DNA of 64,000 nt from Gaeumannomyces sp. JS-464 (taxonomy: Eukaryota > Ascomycota > Sordariomycetes > Magnaporthales > Magnaporthaceae), in the NCBI GenBank assembly GCA_002197995.1, contig NGZR01000001.1:5394001-5458000 (forward strand), given 5' to 3'. Positions 1 to 10,334 of the stretch are shown here, one piece after another. The notes below the pieces were generated by a model. The model searched no databases. It saw only the letters and a program-made list of their open reading frames with translations, and had not been told where the DNA came from. Within the stretch, counting starts at the first letter, position 1, and every line of letters starts with the position of its first letter. A program made the position numbers and the translations under genes.

Positions 1-1650
1 GATCTAGACGGGCGGCCCAGGCCGTTGCGTGCTTCTAGGCATCCTCTCCGCATCGCATCTCGCGATCTTGTCCTATTGAAGCCGTGCGTTGCTCAGCTAC
101 AGCAGCGGTGGGCTAGACCCGCGGAGTTCGAGCCTGCATGAGGTGAACAGGATTTTCCTCTCTAGTCGCAGTGCAGCTCTTGCTGGCATAACGGGTCTGA
201 TCGCGATCGAGAAGTGTCAGTGCTCTGCGTCGCGTCTATAATTAGTGGGAAACGCGCCGACGGCCCGGTTGGCTGCCAACCGTTGGACCAGGCCAAGCTG
301 CCGCGTGATAGAGTTTGCGTTGGGCGTATGTGTTTTTGGGACGAGCTCGCTCGCTCTCAGGCGGGAGGCGTAGACGGGTTCTCGACGCCTCGGAGACCTT
401 GTTGCTGCGCTAATTTGCCTACCTAGAGGTATGCACGTTGTAGATCGAGATGCCCTGTGTTCGCCTGGATGGAACGGTTTCGTGGCGCCCGCATGGACTG
501 GAACAACTATCGACGCGATTCGACGGCCCGCATCTGTTGGCGAAACACGGCAGTCAAGCCAGTGTATTGCTAATGGCAGAGGCCTAAGCTAACGAGACCA
601 GTGGCTGAGACAGAACGATGGGCCAAAGGGTCCCCGTTCGGTAGATGATAGCCTCAACAGAGTAGGCCCGCCAACTGCATCCAGCCTAGCCTACCAAACA
701 TCCGCACACGCTGCGACGGTCAGCGACGCATTGTGGCGACGAGGGAGCTTGGCAAGCAAACGTGCGGGTTTGTTCTGACGTCTGCTATTTCCTAGCAGGG
801 CGACAAACCCGCGAACCGGAACTGCAAAATTCATCCAGTCTTGTGTCTACTGTACATGGTCCGCAGCCAACCTGGTGAACTCTCCCAACCAAGAGCGCAA
901 GAGTGCCCTTCCATTCGAAAAAAAATTCTGGGTGTTCATTGCCCCTCCAGCTGCACCCTCGCTTGCGAGAGAACCTGTGCGTGGCGTGGGCGCGCGGGCT
1001 ACCCTTGGCAAAGGGCAAGTTCCGACCTCTAGGCTCTCCGATCGCGTTTGATCTGATCTCTGCCCGAACCTTGTGTCAGCGCCCCTATGTGAGCGACTCC
1101 GCGGCTGCATCCCAGGAGTTCAAGGTAGATGCCAGGAACGGTAACTCTCTCGTAAAAGAGAAGGGAGAGAAAGCTGCCAGCTGGCCCTTTCCCCCGAACT
1201 CTCCTCCCCCGGATGTGATCCCTCCGGGTATGCCCAACAGAGCGGAAAGCTCCAACGGCCTAGACCCTACGGCTGTTGCCCTCAAGGAGAGAAGGGGAGG
1301 CCTGGAACGAAAGGGACGAACATTCGATCAGATAGTGGTGTCGGCCGGCTTGGCAACCGAGAATTCCAAGCAGCTTCCTCGCTGCCTACAAATTGGTCCG
1401 GATCCCCGTCTTTGAGGCTTCACCTACGATATCGACTGTCTCGTACTACGTGATAGTCTTGTGTGGACGACGTACAAATCGCCTCAGGGGGCACAATACT
1501 ACGGGAATTCTCGCAAGAGAGAGAAAGAGGATCCAACCAGGGAACGGTGGACGGCAGAACGGGATGGGACGAGCATAACCACCCCAACCCGAGTCGACAA
1601 CGGCGTCCAGCACCACAGCACCGAAGACCAAGAAGAAAACAACAACCAAG
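1..1650. other. Intergenic / 5' flank, no gene recognised
   Basis: No open frame here reads like a conserved protein; all are short, arginine- or serine-rich and lack plausible splice context. The last few hundred bases presumably hold the promoter and 5' leader of the CFEM receptor gene that starts at 1651. No tRNA, repeat array or transposon remnant was seen. Confidence 0.55.
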
Positions 1651-3602
1651 ATGGCCTCGATGCGGTTTCTACTCCTCTGCTTCTGCTTCGCTCTGGCGGC
1701 AGCACAGACGGCAACGAAGAATCGTCAGCGTGAACTTGGGATTCAGGACCTACCCGCCTGTGGGGTAATATGATCTCCCTCCTCCCCACTTACAAGGCTG
1801 TCCGGGGAGGATCGTGAGCTAACAGGCCGGTGGCGTCCACCCCCGCGCAGTTGACGTGTCTCGCCATATCGCTCCCCGGGCACTGCGAGGCCGACGACAC
1901 AGCATGCCTGTGCGAGAGCCACGAGCTGGCTGTGCAAATGTCGGCGTGCATGCAGGCCAACTGCACCGTGACGGAAGGCCTGACGGTCGCCAAGGTCCAG
2001 GCCTCGCTCTGCCGGTACCCGCACCCAAACAAGGTCGCCGAGGGAACCGCGGCCCTCAGTACCTTGTTCAGCATCGCGGCTACCGCCGTCGTGCTACGCC
2101 TAGTGGCTCGTGCCACGGCCCGCGAGTTCTTTGTTGAGGACTACATCATTACTGCCGCTCTTGTATGTCCCACTGCCCCATGTAGATACCTTCATCTCCT
2201 CGGGCCTAGTAACTAACCCTTCTCTCATGACCGTCTCACTAGCTTCTCACCATTCCAATGCTTGTCCCTCTTTTGCTGAGTAGGCGATGACCCTCCTGCT
2301 CTTCCATCCATCCATCATCTACGTCTTTCCTCATAGTCGACGCGTACTGACGGGTAGCTCCAGGCTTCAATAACGGATTTGGGACGCATTTGTACGACCT
2401 GGTAGACGCAAACAGCCTGAAGAAGAGCTTATTGAGTTGTAGGTTGCTCCTCATCTCGGCGAACGGCCGATAGCTGTCAGAACTACAATTCGTGGGCCGA
2501 ACTGACGCGGATGGCCTATCGCCTTTTTAGTGTACATCGCCGAGAACTCCTACATTATCTCGCTCACCCTCATTAAGATCTCCATCCTCACATTCTACCT
2601 GCGCCTGTTCAAGCTGTACAGGGGCTTCCGGATCGCCGTCGCCATCTCCCTGGTGGTAACAACGCTCTCGAGCATCATCATCCTTGTCCTGACCATCCTG
2701 TCCTGCCGCCCCGTCGAGCGCTTCTGGGACCGGGACATCAAGCAGGGGTCCTGCCTCGACATCCCGAAGCTCGCCTACGCCAACTCGGGCCTGGCCATCA
2801 TCCAGGACGTCGTCATTATCACCCTCCCCATCCTCCTCGTGGCGAGGCTCGAGGCCATGAGCCGCCGCAAGAAGACGTATGTGGCCGGCATGTTCGGCGT
2901 CGGCGGGCTGGGCTGCCTGGCCACCATCCTGCGCCTGAGCACGCTTGAGGGCTTCGGCGACTCGATCGACCCGACCTGGGACTACGTGCCCGTGACGTAC
3001 TGGACCTCGATCGAGCTCGCCGCCGGCTTCGTCGTGTCGTCCATGCCCGCCATCCGCACGCTCTGCCAGACCCTGGCCCGCAAGTACGGCATTGGCTGGA
3101 GGGGACCGGCCCGCTCCGCAAGGGGCAGAACGGCGGCGCCCCGTCCGCCTGGAGCCCGCTGCGGGGCAACGCCGTGTCCCAGGTGTCGCGCCCGGGCAAC
3201 GCCATCATGTCGCGGGGGTCCCGGGCGGCCCGCGCGGTCGGGGACTCGCTCGGCAGCGTCGTGGAGCGGGTGCGGCCGGCGCGGGCCGGGAGGCGGTACC
3301 AGCAGATCCAGTGGGACAGCTGGAGCGGCGGGGGCGTCACGTACCCGGCCGACACGTACTGCCACCCGGCCTTCGAGGACGCGGGTGAGGCCAGCGACGC
3401 GCGCGGGCAGGCGCAGTCGGACAGCAGCAGCAGCGGCTCGTCCTTTAAGGTGCGGCCGCAGGCCCGGTCCTACGTCAACTACCACCTGCCGCGCTATCAC
3501 GTACGCAAGGAGCCGGGTGGCACGGCGACCGAGGTCGGGCTCCCGTCCCCGCGGCGGAAGTCCTTTAGGCCGTCGGCGCGCCAGGACCTTGGCACGATTT
3601 GA
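1651..3602 (+). CDS. CFEM-domain Pth11-like G-protein-coupled receptor (frameshifted in this sequence)
   Basis: Predicted plasma-membrane receptor of the fungal Pth11 class. The start at 1651 gives a signal peptide (MASMRFLLLCF, then an Ala-rich stretch). An intron at 1765-1850 splits a CFEM domain; eight cysteines are visible, from PAC before the intron to SLC near the end of exon 2. A hydrophobic first helix and the GFGTHLYDL loop follow, then an intron at 2439-2530 and a long exon from 2531 with the remaining helices, including the LIKISILTFYLRLF and SIELAAGFVVSSMPAIR segments. The join between about 2163 and 2363 is unresolved: a GTATGT donor lies at 2163 but the acceptor phases do not fit simply. 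At 3101-3104 one G appears missing; the tail then continues in another frame as a polar Ser/Arg/Gly-rich cytoplasmic domain to the TGA at 3600-3602. Ligand and G-protein coupling are unknown. Confidence 0.82.
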
Positions 3603-6600
3603 TGTATGACCACACGAAACGAATTATCCCTTGATGACTATGGCGCCATGGCTTTGAGTATTTTCTTGCACTTTTTTTTCCACCGGAGTTTTATGGACAC
3701 TTTGGACCAGAGATCTCCATAGGAGACCCCAATACCCCGGCTGCACTCTGGCTGTGATTTTGCACGACAGAGTTAGCGAGACAGCGGATGGTAACTACCA
3801 CACTTCGATAATGTTTTATTTTCAGTCAAGAAAAGCCAATTAGACTAGAAATCAGGAACCACATCGCTACAACTGTCATTTAATCCCCGGAGGAAGCGTG
3901 CAGCGGTTCGCGAACGTGGAGGCAGGCATGCCTCGAGGAGAGGATTTAATTTTCACGCAAAAACCCGGCTGTGTGGAATCCTTTGTCGATCGTGATCGCC
4001 GAACCACCTTTCCCTCTATTGCAAAGCCTAACCTTCATGGAAGCGAACGCGTTAGCTAGCCCTTCAGCAAGCGTCAAAGGTTAAACCAGGCTGGGCTCGC
4101 AGCGCATGACAATATGGAAGTCGCCGGGCACACCGATAAGCTAGCTGACTTTGGCATCGGCGTAGGCATTTATTGCAATTCTAGCGACGGGTGTGCTGGA
4201 CCCGGAAATCACAGACGTGTGGATTTCGTCTAAAAGGAAAACCCAGCTGTGGGAGGGAGGGAGGGATGCCAATCTTGACCTGGAGCAGCACCAGTCATTC
4301 TCCAGTCAAAGTGTGGGTGGGAAGCCACTTGAACAGTAACAACCCCCGCGTCTCGCAAGTACATACCTAGATAAGCAACGAACGAGAAAGGTTTGGGGCG
4401 ATGGTCAGCGTAGAAATGGCGCGCCTGACATCCAGATATTTCCACGTTGTGATGCCACACACAATCAAGCCAATGGCACAGATCACATTGAGAGGCTGAC
4501 TCAGTTTGAGGTGCAGGCGGACTGCCGGGGTCTGGTGGGGTTGCCGAGACGCGACCAGCTGGAAGGCGCTGTAGATCCGTGGAGATGACCCCACTCAAAG
4601 GGCGGTATGTAGGATTGAATGGATGCCGGCATTTGTGATTGACGGTGCATTGAATCGGATCAGTCGAGACCACAGCCACAGGAAACAGGAAACAAATCCC
4701 ACTGGCCCTTGGGAGGAGGGGCCGGGATGCCGCCGGCCATATCCGTTGGAATAGGGGAGACCCTTGTCAGGGGAGAGGAATGCATGGATTAGGGAGGGAC
4801 AGAGGGGTGTTCAAAGAACAGGAAGCTAAAATAGTTCGAACGAACATGAAGCTTAGCCCTACCAGGCCTGGTGGGAGACAAATAAAACTCACCGCAAGTG
4901 AACAGCATCCGGGCTTTCATTGCGAACCTTGTTGCCATCAAATGGATCTTTTTGAGGGGAGAGAGAAGAAAAAGCACAAAGTTGTTTTGGTTGTTTGCGT
5001 CAGATTCCACTGGGTATTTCATCTCCTCTTTCCAAGGGCCAGCAAGAGCCCGGGCGGGCCAAGCGTCAAAGGCATGTTCCGAAGATGTCGTTCGGCGACC
5101 ATCGGGCTTAAATTGTGAACGTCCAACATGCTTTAGGCGTCCTTGCGTTGGGCTGCCATCTCAGCAGATGGGGAGGGGGAGCCGGCGCTCGTGGGAGATC
5201 TGGGCGTTTGGGCGGCGTTTTCTAGACACCTGCCGAGCACTTGCTCTTCTTGGAAATTCCGAACCTGCTATCATCACGCACAACTCCGCAACCAAGAACG
5301 GCCATCAGCAATAAACCAAGACGCCTCGAGTGTAGGAGAATGCTTGCCGTTGCTGTCTGGGAGGAGGTGCCTCACGACTTCCCTCACCCTCACAGGCAGA
5401 AACGTTCCATGTTCAAAGCTCGAAACGTGATGGAGCTAGCATGCAGAACCCAAGATACGCCACACTGGTGGCGTTATGATTCGGAACGTGGAAAAACCTG
5501 GCATGCGGGGACCACGAGACTTTGGAGAAGCAGGAGGTGCACATCAGGTTTGCGGCAGAGAAACCAGGTAGGCAGTGATCTGCAGGTGACGGAGCGGGTA
5601 TGTAATTCGTTCGTTCACTGGCTCGCGTCGTCTCTATCGAAACGTGATGCAAGCCGTGCTTTCACGTCAACCTCAGCTGGAGGGCCGGAGCGAATCATCG
5701 CACCACTTTGCGTTGCAAGGTTGAGTGCCATCATCAATCCGGTCGACGAGCCTAGGCTGGCCGCTATGCCTGGTGTCCGTCGCCAGCACCGTCACCCTCT
5801 CACGTGGCGAGGGCCGAACATCGATTCTCCAAGCTCTTCTCTCAGCCATCTTCTTGCTTCGTGTGCTATTGTATCATCGCCTGCCTGGTTGCAGGTCTGG
5901 ACCTCACCGCGCAGATGTTGTGTCCAATGCACTGTTGGCTGCGCTTGGCCACGCGTTTGGGCACTGCGCCTCATTATGGCGCTCCTGCCCAGACTCAAGA
6001 GACTAGCCTTGCCAAACATCTGCGCGGCTGAGACGGCTACAAGGGCGCTTGGGGGAGGGTGGCCGTGCGCACCATGACCGACCCCGGCCGGTGTTGGCGC
6101 CGTTCGCCGGGCTAGCGACACGCAGACGAACTTTGACACGCACCGACCTCCCCCGCGCCGGCGACTGCTCGCCATGTGCGGAAAAGGGGGGGGGGGGGGG
6201 GGGGCAGGACGAGTGAATGGGCGGGGGAGGGCTGAAGCGAGTGGAAAGGACGCGAGCCGGCTTTGCTGCGCTGCTTTGCCGGAGTTCGGCGCTGGGCTGA
6301 TCCATTGTCGGCCTCCTATATCCTGACGTGCATGCAAGATGATGGGCTGCAGATGAGAGGGTCAGCCGGCAGCTTGGTCCACGGTCAAAGCTCGACGTCG
6401 ACGCGGTTTGTTGTGCGTTGCTCGGCCTTTTCTCCCTTCGCTTTCTCTGCCCAGACGCTTTGATTGTGCAGCCTGCCATCCACACCTCGGTCCGCAGCGC
6501 GCAGCAAGCAGTCGCCCTGACCTGCAGACAGCACACGAAAAGGGCTCACAAGACCGATCCGGTCGCGCTCGGGTTTTCGCTCAGACGACCAAAGTCTGCT

Positions 6601-6608
6601 CATCAGCA
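3603..6608. other. 3-kb intergenic region without a supported gene
   Basis: Open frames here are short and low-complexity, and none shows a recognisable domain or consistent intron structure. Visible features are a GGGA repeat near 4251-4266, a G tract at about 6186-6204, and pyrimidine-rich sequence towards the next gene. A perfect ATGGCGCCAT palindrome lies at 3640-3649 just after the upstream gene, with no evident target. Confidence 0.5.
6186..6204. repeat. Poly-G mononucleotide tract
   Basis: An uninterrupted run of about 19 G lies in non-coding sequence upstream of the gene at 6609. Its exact length is unlikely to be reliable given the deletion-type errors seen elsewhere in the window. 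Confidence 0.85.
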
Positions 6609-8111
6609 ATGTCTTCGCAAGCGACCTGCTCCTGCGGGCCCAGCCCTCGGCCCCGATCATCCGTCCTCTCTCAAAGGCGGAAAGGGCTCCTGGGTCGCCG
6701 TTTCCCTGCAGCGACTGTTCCTGATGGTTCCAGCACAGACTCGGCAACTTTCCCCGCCAGGCGAACACGTTTGTGTGGGTTCGGAATAACAACAGAAACA
6801 ACGGCTCCAACGGCAGTAGCACCAACGGTAAACCCGCCGAGGAGACCCTCCCGAACGCGGTACCGCCAGGGCCTCCAGACGAGCCTGCCCCGGACCCGGT
6901 AGAGCCAGGACCGCTGCATGAGGAGCCACCGGCGCTTCCACAGGATCCTCAGCAAGACAACGGCCACCACGATCACCACGACCACCAACGCCAAGCTTCT
7001 CGAGAGGATGTGCTGGCGTTGAATGGAGCTCTCGATCGACTGAACAACCCACCAACTGCCACCGAGGATAACCCTGACTCTACCAAGCGCTCCCACCAGC
7101 CGGCACAAGGCAGAAAACACCGACGGACCGTTTCAGACTCGGAAATCTGCCTCGAGGAAGACGACGTGGATGGGATCACTCTACGTGACAGCACAGAGAC
7201 GAAGAGTTGAAGATCCACCCGACAGTCTCCAAGAACAGCAGCCAGTGCAGCACCTCGGCAAGCTCCAAGCACGGCAGGCATCGGATCCCGCACATCAACC
7301 TCAAGTCGCTGGCAAACATCAACTGGCTGCGACAGCGGCGCAGGAAGAACACGCAGCACTCGCCCTTCCCGGTATTGACGGCCGAGAACGTCCAGGTCAC
7401 CCACCATATCACCGTCGAATATCATCGCCAGGTGTCGCGGCCCCCGCACCCAGTCTCTCCTAGCGGGCACGACTGCCGAATCGCCGCTGAGTACCCCGAC
7501 TACATTACCCACCAGGCTTTGTTTGGCGGCGGCTTGCCCATCCCACGGTTCAGGACGAGGAAGGGGCAGGGGTTGCGGCAGAGTCGATAGCCAGCTTGCC
7601 TAGTATACCGCGAAGAGGGCGCCAGAGGACGACATCGTTGACTCTGTTCTCAAATTCCGACCACGAGCAGGACGCCGAGGAGGACGCAGAGAAAGTTCCC
7701 ACGCCCCTGACTCCGCGGCCCTACAGAAAGCAGGCCGCCACCGTGTCTCATATCTCGGTGCATCCTGGCCAAGACCATGACGAGGCACCGGCAGTCGGCC
7801 CAATCCAATTCTTGAGGCGGTCGGAACAGTTCCAGGAAGGGCGGAGAAGCTACCAGGACTCCAACATTGTCAAGCTGAGAAGAGCCAAGCGGAACTCGAC
7901 CCGCTCGCGGACCGAGTCTCCTCACACCCGTATAGAGCTAGAGCCCGAGATCGTCCCGCCTACACCCACGCTTGCGCTATCCAACCACCTCCTCGTTACC
8001 AAGGCCAAGGTTGAAGAGTCAGGGGTCGACGGAAACCAAGGTCAGACTGCGACATCAGGCTCGGGAGAGACGCCAACGACCCCTCCGGAGGAACAAGAGG
8101 AAACCATATAG
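6609..8111 (+). CDS. Hypothetical low-complexity (disordered) protein, three apparent frameshifts
   Basis: I do not recognise this protein. From the ATG at 6609 the coding signal moves through three frames, each step equal to loss of one base (about 6740-6780, 7196-7200 and 7520-7560). Adding three bases to the 1503-nt span gives 502 codons with no intron. The inferred product of about 501 residues is polar: an Asn/Gly stretch (RNNNRNNGSNG), a Pro/Glu/Asp-rich region, a His/Asp patch, a basic patch (NWLRQRRRKN), then Ser/Thr/Pro/Glu sequence ending EEQEETI. No signal peptide or membrane helix is obvious. The stop lies only 28 nt before the ATG of the next receptor gene on the same strand, so a functional or transcriptional link is possible. 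Frame continuity rests on composition, not on a known family. Confidence 0.5.
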
Positions 8112-8139
8112 GTGGAAGGCGCACGGGAGAGGCAAGGAT

Positions 8140-9599
8140 ATGAGAAACCCACCTCCCGAGGTGGTGGCCGCCTGGCCCAAGCCAAATTATGTCGACCCCG
8201 AGCATCGGGGCAACGAGCTTCTCGTCGCCGACACGGCCGTGCTGGGAATTGCACTGTTATGTCTTGCCCTGCGCCTCTACGTGCGCATCGCCATTGTCCG
8301 CAAGAGCGGGCTGGACGACTGGCACATGGTCATTGCTGCCGTATGTCATGGCTCTCTCTTCTCCCTTTCGTGCACTTCTATCACATCAGGTCTTAGAGAA
8401 ATGTGTCGAGTCCTCCGGCTGACCGTTATCGCCTCGAATCAAGTTCTTTGGGGCAGGAGTAGCTGTGTGCACCATTTTAAGTAAGCTTATTCCCCAGGAA
8501 AATGTCATACATGCCCTGCCGGAGAACTAACATGTCCACGGCTGGTGCAGTGACAAAAGTTTACTACTGGGACAGGCACGTTTGGGATTTGAGCCCGGAT
8601 CAAATCGCCACTGGCCGCAAGGTGTCCATGGCCGGCCAGAGCCTTTTCTTTCTTGCTACTTGCTTCGCCAAGCTCTCTATACTGCTGAGCTATATCCGAA
8701 TAGCCCCAGAGCATTCATGGTTCCGACGCTTCACCTGGTGGTCTATGGCGCTTGTGATGGCTATCGCCGTTGTGTCTCTTTTTGCTCTGTGGCTTCAATG
8801 CAGGTGGGTGTCCACGTGAAACTCGAGCCTCGAATGAAGCTCCGCCGAGTGAGACATTGACGCGATTAAACTCGTCCAGGCCCATCTCGACGTACTGGAA
8901 TCTGAGCGAGCAAGCTCCGGTCTGCCTCAACGAGGGCCTGCTCATGTTATCCATGGCTGTAGCAAATGTGGCAACCGACCTGCTGCTTGCCGTCCTGCCC
9001 ATGCCAACTCTAGCGAGGCTGAATCTGCCGCTAGGGCAGCGAATTGCCACCATTGCCCTATTCAGCCTCGGCCTCGTTGTTATAACGGCGGGTGTTATGC
9101 GCGCCTACTGGATCTACGATGTTGTCGTCCTCGATGTCCCCGATTTTACTTGGCAGGGGTCAGTACTGCCCACGGGGCCTCCCATTTTCGCCTCTGTATT
9201 GTTCTCTGCTTAGGATGGGCCTGGTGAAAGACCGCAAGACTAACCATCATATACAATCGCAGATATAACATGTGGATCTGGACCGCGCTCGAGTGCAATC
9301 TCGCCGTTATCTGCGGCAGCATACCAGTTCTGAGACCCCTTTTCTTCTTCGTCATGTCCGGAGGCAAGACCGGCGGTGGCGGCATCGGCGACCGGGACCT
9401 GGGCATCAGACTGCGCCAGCAGCACGGCAGATACGCCGGCGGGCTGGACTTTTGCGATTACGGCCCGGACGGGACGACAAGGACGACCTTGATAGTGGCG
9501 GAGCCGCCGAGGACCGCAAGCAGCGCCTCGGTCAAGACGGGCCGGTCGTACAGGGTCTTCCTGGAGTACGACGAGCGCCAGGACGCCGCCGCGGCTTGA
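8140..9599 (+). CDS. Pth11-like rhodopsin-domain integral membrane protein
   Basis: Seven-helix membrane protein of the fungal Pth11/SAT4 rhodopsin-like family. Five exons join without any frameshift: 8140-8340, 8444-8480, 8551-8803, 8880-9158 and 9263-9599 (1107 nt, 368 residues). The N-terminus reads PPEVVAAWPKPNYVDPE, a form typical of the family, followed by helix 1, the GLDDWHM loop, the YYWDRHVWDL extracellular segment, FAKLSILLSYIRI (helix 3), a conserved extracellular cysteine (VCLNEG), VANVATDLLLAVLPMP, and a WTALECNLAVICGSIP segment before the last helix. The tail is Gly/Arg-rich. There is no CFEM domain and no cleavable signal peptide. The start is supported by family alignment, yet it lies 28 nt after the previous stop, leaving almost no private promoter. 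Ligand unknown. Confidence 0.85.
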
Positions 9600-10334
9600 G
9601 AAGTGGATCCGCGGCCGCGGCATCTGAGGCAGGCGGGCAGGCGGTGGCGCCACACGGTCGGGCTGGACCGTAGGGACGCGCCCCGGACGCCCAGACGCCC
9701 CGTTGGCGACCCCCTGGCGGACAGCGGATTCGAGTTCGACACCATGGCGCCGAGGCGCCACACGACCGGCAACATCAGGATGGGTTTGCCCCGCGTGACA
9801 ACCGACATCACGGTGGTACACAGTGGAAAGCCGAGTTAGTTGGCGATGTAATCGGGATGCATGGACTTTGGCGAAACAGCCAATCAAATCCGGTGGCTAT
9901 CTGAACTTTGCTTTCTCACATGCCCTCATTTAGATACCCTACATATCTCCCATGGCTGGGTCTCTTGTAGTTTTAGTTCATATTCGATATCTAGGTCAGG
10001 CTGCACTGGAATCTGGCTTCGTTCTATTTCTTCTCATGACAACACAACCTAGTTCATCACTCCAGAATTCGTGGCACCGGGTTACTGAGAATCACGGGGG
10101 CTGGCCGGAAAATTATGGCCACCTAGAGTGGTCTAGATCTCTAAAGTCAAAAAAAAAGCATCGCGTTTTCTTTCCTGAACCTTTCTCCTCAAGTTTCCAA
10201 CCCTCGCCGCAAATAAGTCAGCAGCTCTGTCTCTCATTCAAACTGTAGCGCCAACATGGAATCCTGGTAGTGAAGAAGAAGAAAAAACCACAACGATGAA
10301 TGCCCGCTGAAAAGGTGGCCGAGTAGGATATTAT
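9600..10334. other. Convergent 3' intergenic region
   Basis: Lies between the receptor gene ending at 9599 and the minus-strand nucleotidase gene ending at 10335. The first part (to about 9830) stays GC-rich and coding-like but shows no recognisable protein; the remainder is AT-richer 3' sequence with short A runs. No gene supported. Confidence 0.55.

Noticed and set aside
95..160. T-arm-like GAGTTCGAGCC suggesting a tRNA
   Set aside because: Flanking sequence does not form acceptor, D or anticodon stems.
903..1415. 170-codon open frame
   Set aside because: Compositionally biased, no domain, no splice context; overlaps equally long frames on the other strand.
3640..3649. Perfect CYS3-type palindrome ATGGCGCCAT
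   Set aside because: It lies just downstream of the CFEM receptor gene, far from any sulfur-metabolism promoter in the window.
5241..6337. Overlapping open frames of 278 (plus) and 181 (minus) codons
   Set aside because: Both are rich in Arg/Ser/Pro with no conserved block and cross a G tract; typical chance frames of GC-rich DNA.
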